Source: Alphaproteobacteria bacterium (GTDB lineage: Bacteria > Pseudomonadota > Alphaproteobacteria > DSM-16000 > Inquilinaceae). Taken from it: a DNA stretch of 64,000 bases. The position numbers were made by a program, and so were the translations under genes. Location: assembly GCA_028277405.1 (NCBI GenBank), contig JANQGH010000098.1, positions 1 through 64,000 on the forward strand, given 5' to 3'. A model generated the notes under the pieces. That model saw only the letters and a program-made list of their open reading frames with translations. It searched no databases and was not told the DNA's origin. Below are positions 62,680-64,000 of this stretch, piece after piece; position 1 is the first letter of the stretch; every line of letters starts with the position of its first letter.

Positions 62680-63449
62680 TCGATCCGCCTGGCGCCGGTG
62701 ACACCCTGACCTTCGCGCTGCTCGAGCCGGGTCGCCAACCGCACCACCGGTTCCTCGACAACCTGCATCGGGTCGCTGCTGGCGTTCACACAGTCGACCG
62801 CGTTGACCATCAGCGCCACGTGACCGGGAAAGAAGACGAGATCGCCGCGCTGGAGCCGGGACCCCGGATCGATGGGCCTGCCGACCTCTCGTGACTGATC
62901 GCCGCTGTCTCTCGGCGCTGCAATGCCGGCGGCTGCGAGCGCGAGTTGCACCAGGCCGGAACAGTCGAGCCCGAGGCTGGACCGTCCGCCCCAAAGATAG
63001 GGGACGCCCACGAACCTCAGCGCCGTGCCCGTCCAATCCGGCGCGCACGTGTCGATCGGCGCGAGGGCGACGGCGGCCATCCAGCCGCCGCCGTCGATCT
63101 CGACAAAGGCACCGCGTTCGCCGAGGGCGGTGACAAGACCGCTAAAGCTGATGGCACGCAAAGGCGGCCGCTTGAAATCCGGTTCGGGATAGACGAAGGC
63201 GCGAAGGGCGGTGACGCGGTGGCTGGGCGCTAGGCCGGGCGCCAACCGGTCGGCCTCGCACCAGCCCTGATAGCCGTCGTGGCTGCACGTGCCGAACAGC
63301 CAGGCCCCTTCGTCGCGCTCAACGTGGAAGGTTTCACCGTACAACAGCTCGGTGACCATCTCGGCCGCGGCGTCTGGACGATGGCGCATCGGCACGATGC
63401 CGCGTCGGGCTTTCAGCTCCATCTGGATGCCCGCTGGATGGCCGGACAC
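62673..63449 (-). CDS. NlpC/P60 family cell-wall peptidase with SH3 domains
   Basis: 258 residues; GTG 63449 or ATG 63422 as start. N-terminal ~125 residues are two SH3-like barrels (VTELLYGETFHVERDEGAWLFG in sections, GWCEADRLAPG). The NlpC/P60 domain begins FVGVPYLWGGRSSLGLDCSGLVQ with catalytic Cys (about 157), and the catalytic His is in FFPGHVALMVN. Similar enzymes cut D-Glu-gamma-meso-diaminopimelate bonds, consistent with turnover or recycling. 4 nt after the aminopeptidase gene. Confidence 0.92.
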   Translation of the reverse strand: MSGHPAGIQMELKARRGIVPMRHRPDAAAEMVTELLYGETFHVERDEGAWLFGTCSHDGYQGWCEADRLAPGLAPSHRVTALRAFVYPEPDFKRPPLRAISFSGLVTALGERGAFVEIDGGGWMAAVALAPIDTCAPDWTGTALRFVGVPYLWGGRSSLGLDCSGLVQLALAAAGIAAPRDSGDQSREVGRPIDPGSRLQRGDLVFFPGHVALMVNAVDCVNASSDPMQVVEEPVVRLATRLEQREGQGVTGARRIDQ

Positions 63450-63453
63450 GCGG

Positions 63454-64000
63454 TCAGCCGGCGAAACGGTCCGCGATCAGTCGATAGGCCGCGCGCAAAC
63501 CCATCGCCTCGCCGCCTTTCGGATGGCCGGGTTTGGCGGACCGGTTCCAGGCCATCAGGTCGATATGGGCCCATTTGATGCCATCGCTGACGAACCGCTG
63601 CAGGAACAGGGCCGCCGTGATGGCGCCACCGAACGGCGTGCTGCCCGTATTGTTGATGTCGGCAATATCGCTCTTGAGCAGGTCGTTGTAGGGAGCCCAC
63701 AAGGGCAAACGCCAAAGCGGATCGCGCGCCGCTTCGGCCGCCTTTGCAAAATCGTCGGCCAAGCCGTCATCGTTCACGAACAGCGCCGGCACGTCCGTTC
63801 CCAGCGCCACCCTGGCCGCCCCGGTGAGTGTCGCGAAATCGATCACCAGGTCGGGCTGCTCCGTGGATGCCTCCGTCAGGGCGTCGGCCAAGACAAGGCG
63901 ACCCTCGGCATCCGTGTTGCCGATTTCGACCGTCAGACCCTTGCGGCTGTTCAAAATGTCGGACGGCCGAAAGGCGTTGCCCGACACGGCGTTTTCAACC
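63454..64000 (-). CDS. Leucyl aminopeptidase (M17 family), C-terminal part
   Basis: Only the last ~182 residues are inside the window; the gene continues past 64000. The M17 signature NTDAEGRLVLADAL carries metal ligands Asp and Glu plus the catalytic Arg, preceded by the segment ILNSRKGLTVEIG and followed by VIDFATLTGAARVALG and TPFGGAITAALFLQRFV. A cytosolic manganese/zinc exopeptidase. Adjacent NlpC/P60 gene as in many alphaproteobacteria. Confidence 0.95.
   Translation of the reverse strand, partial: VENAVSGNAFRPSDILNSRKGLTVEIGNTDAEGRLVLADALTEASTEQPDLVIDFATLTGAARVALGTDVPALFVNDDGLADDFAKAAEAARDPLWRLPLWAPYNDLLKSDIADINNTGSTPFGGAITAALFLQRFVSDGIKWAHIDLMAWNRSAKPGHPKGGEAMGLRAAYRLIADRFAG

Overview
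The window looks like a chromosomal segment of a high-GC alphaproteobacterium, probably Rhodospirillales-like. The evidence is the GC-rich codon use with many GTG/TTG starts, the order SRP RNA (ffs)-dnaX-ybaB-recR, the block dapD-dapE-membrane protein-truA-fmt-def, the bacterial-type iorA/iorB pair, a membrane-anchored CycM-type cytochrome c, and a TRAP transporter. I found no rRNA, tRNA, CRISPR array, insertion sequence or prophage integrase. The one stable RNA gene I can support is ffs.

Layout. 192-7330 (minus): an operon for indolepyruvate (aryl-pyruvate):ferredoxin oxidoreductase, a complete TRAP transporter and a MarR regulator. 7517-11496: small accessory genes (VOC protein, orphan HicA-like protein, secreted hypothetical protein, Fe-dependent alcohol dehydrogenase, YdeI-like protein, and an HTH/membrane-protein pair with an operator sitting on its promoter). 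11631-15143 (minus): Bcr/CflA-type efflux pump, APH-type kinase and two SAM methyltransferases. 15260-17334: murI, P-loop kinase, ZIP transporter. 17365-17979: a doubtful small ORF preceded by a near-consensus promoter and four tandem inverted repeats.

18190-23102 (plus) is the most unusual region. It is a six-gene cassette in which four small unrecognised proteins and one large one share a related domain of about 55 residues. Among them is a peptidoglycan-binding M15 peptidase that lacks a signal peptide. I know no described system with this composition.

23203-39701 is mostly housekeeping: HAD nucleotidase, lysine biosynthesis, tRNA modification and formylation, deformylase, rmuC, recR/ybaB/dnaX/ffs, NADH pyrophosphatase, prephenate dehydratase, kdsB, cytochrome c, hisN. 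39798-47631 is a yejABEF-type peptide ABC transporter with two tandem binding-protein genes; the second is clearly AT-richer than everything around it. 47934-51872 is a divergent pair of a FecR-domain protein and a CHASE2-adenylate cyclase.

51896-58881 (minus) is a tightly coupled operon: LacI regulator, inositol-monophosphatase-like enzyme, binding protein, ABC ATPase, two permeases and a glycerophosphodiester phosphodiesterase. It is controlled by two copies of an 18-bp operator that flank its promoter. The gene content predicts uptake and stepwise hydrolysis of a glycerophosphodiester such as glycerophosphoinositol. The window ends with a xanthine/uracil-type permease carrying an extra C-terminal domain, a transglutaminase-fold protein whose catalytic Cys is Ser, a GhrA-like dehydrogenase, an NlpC/P60 protein and a partial leucyl aminopeptidase.
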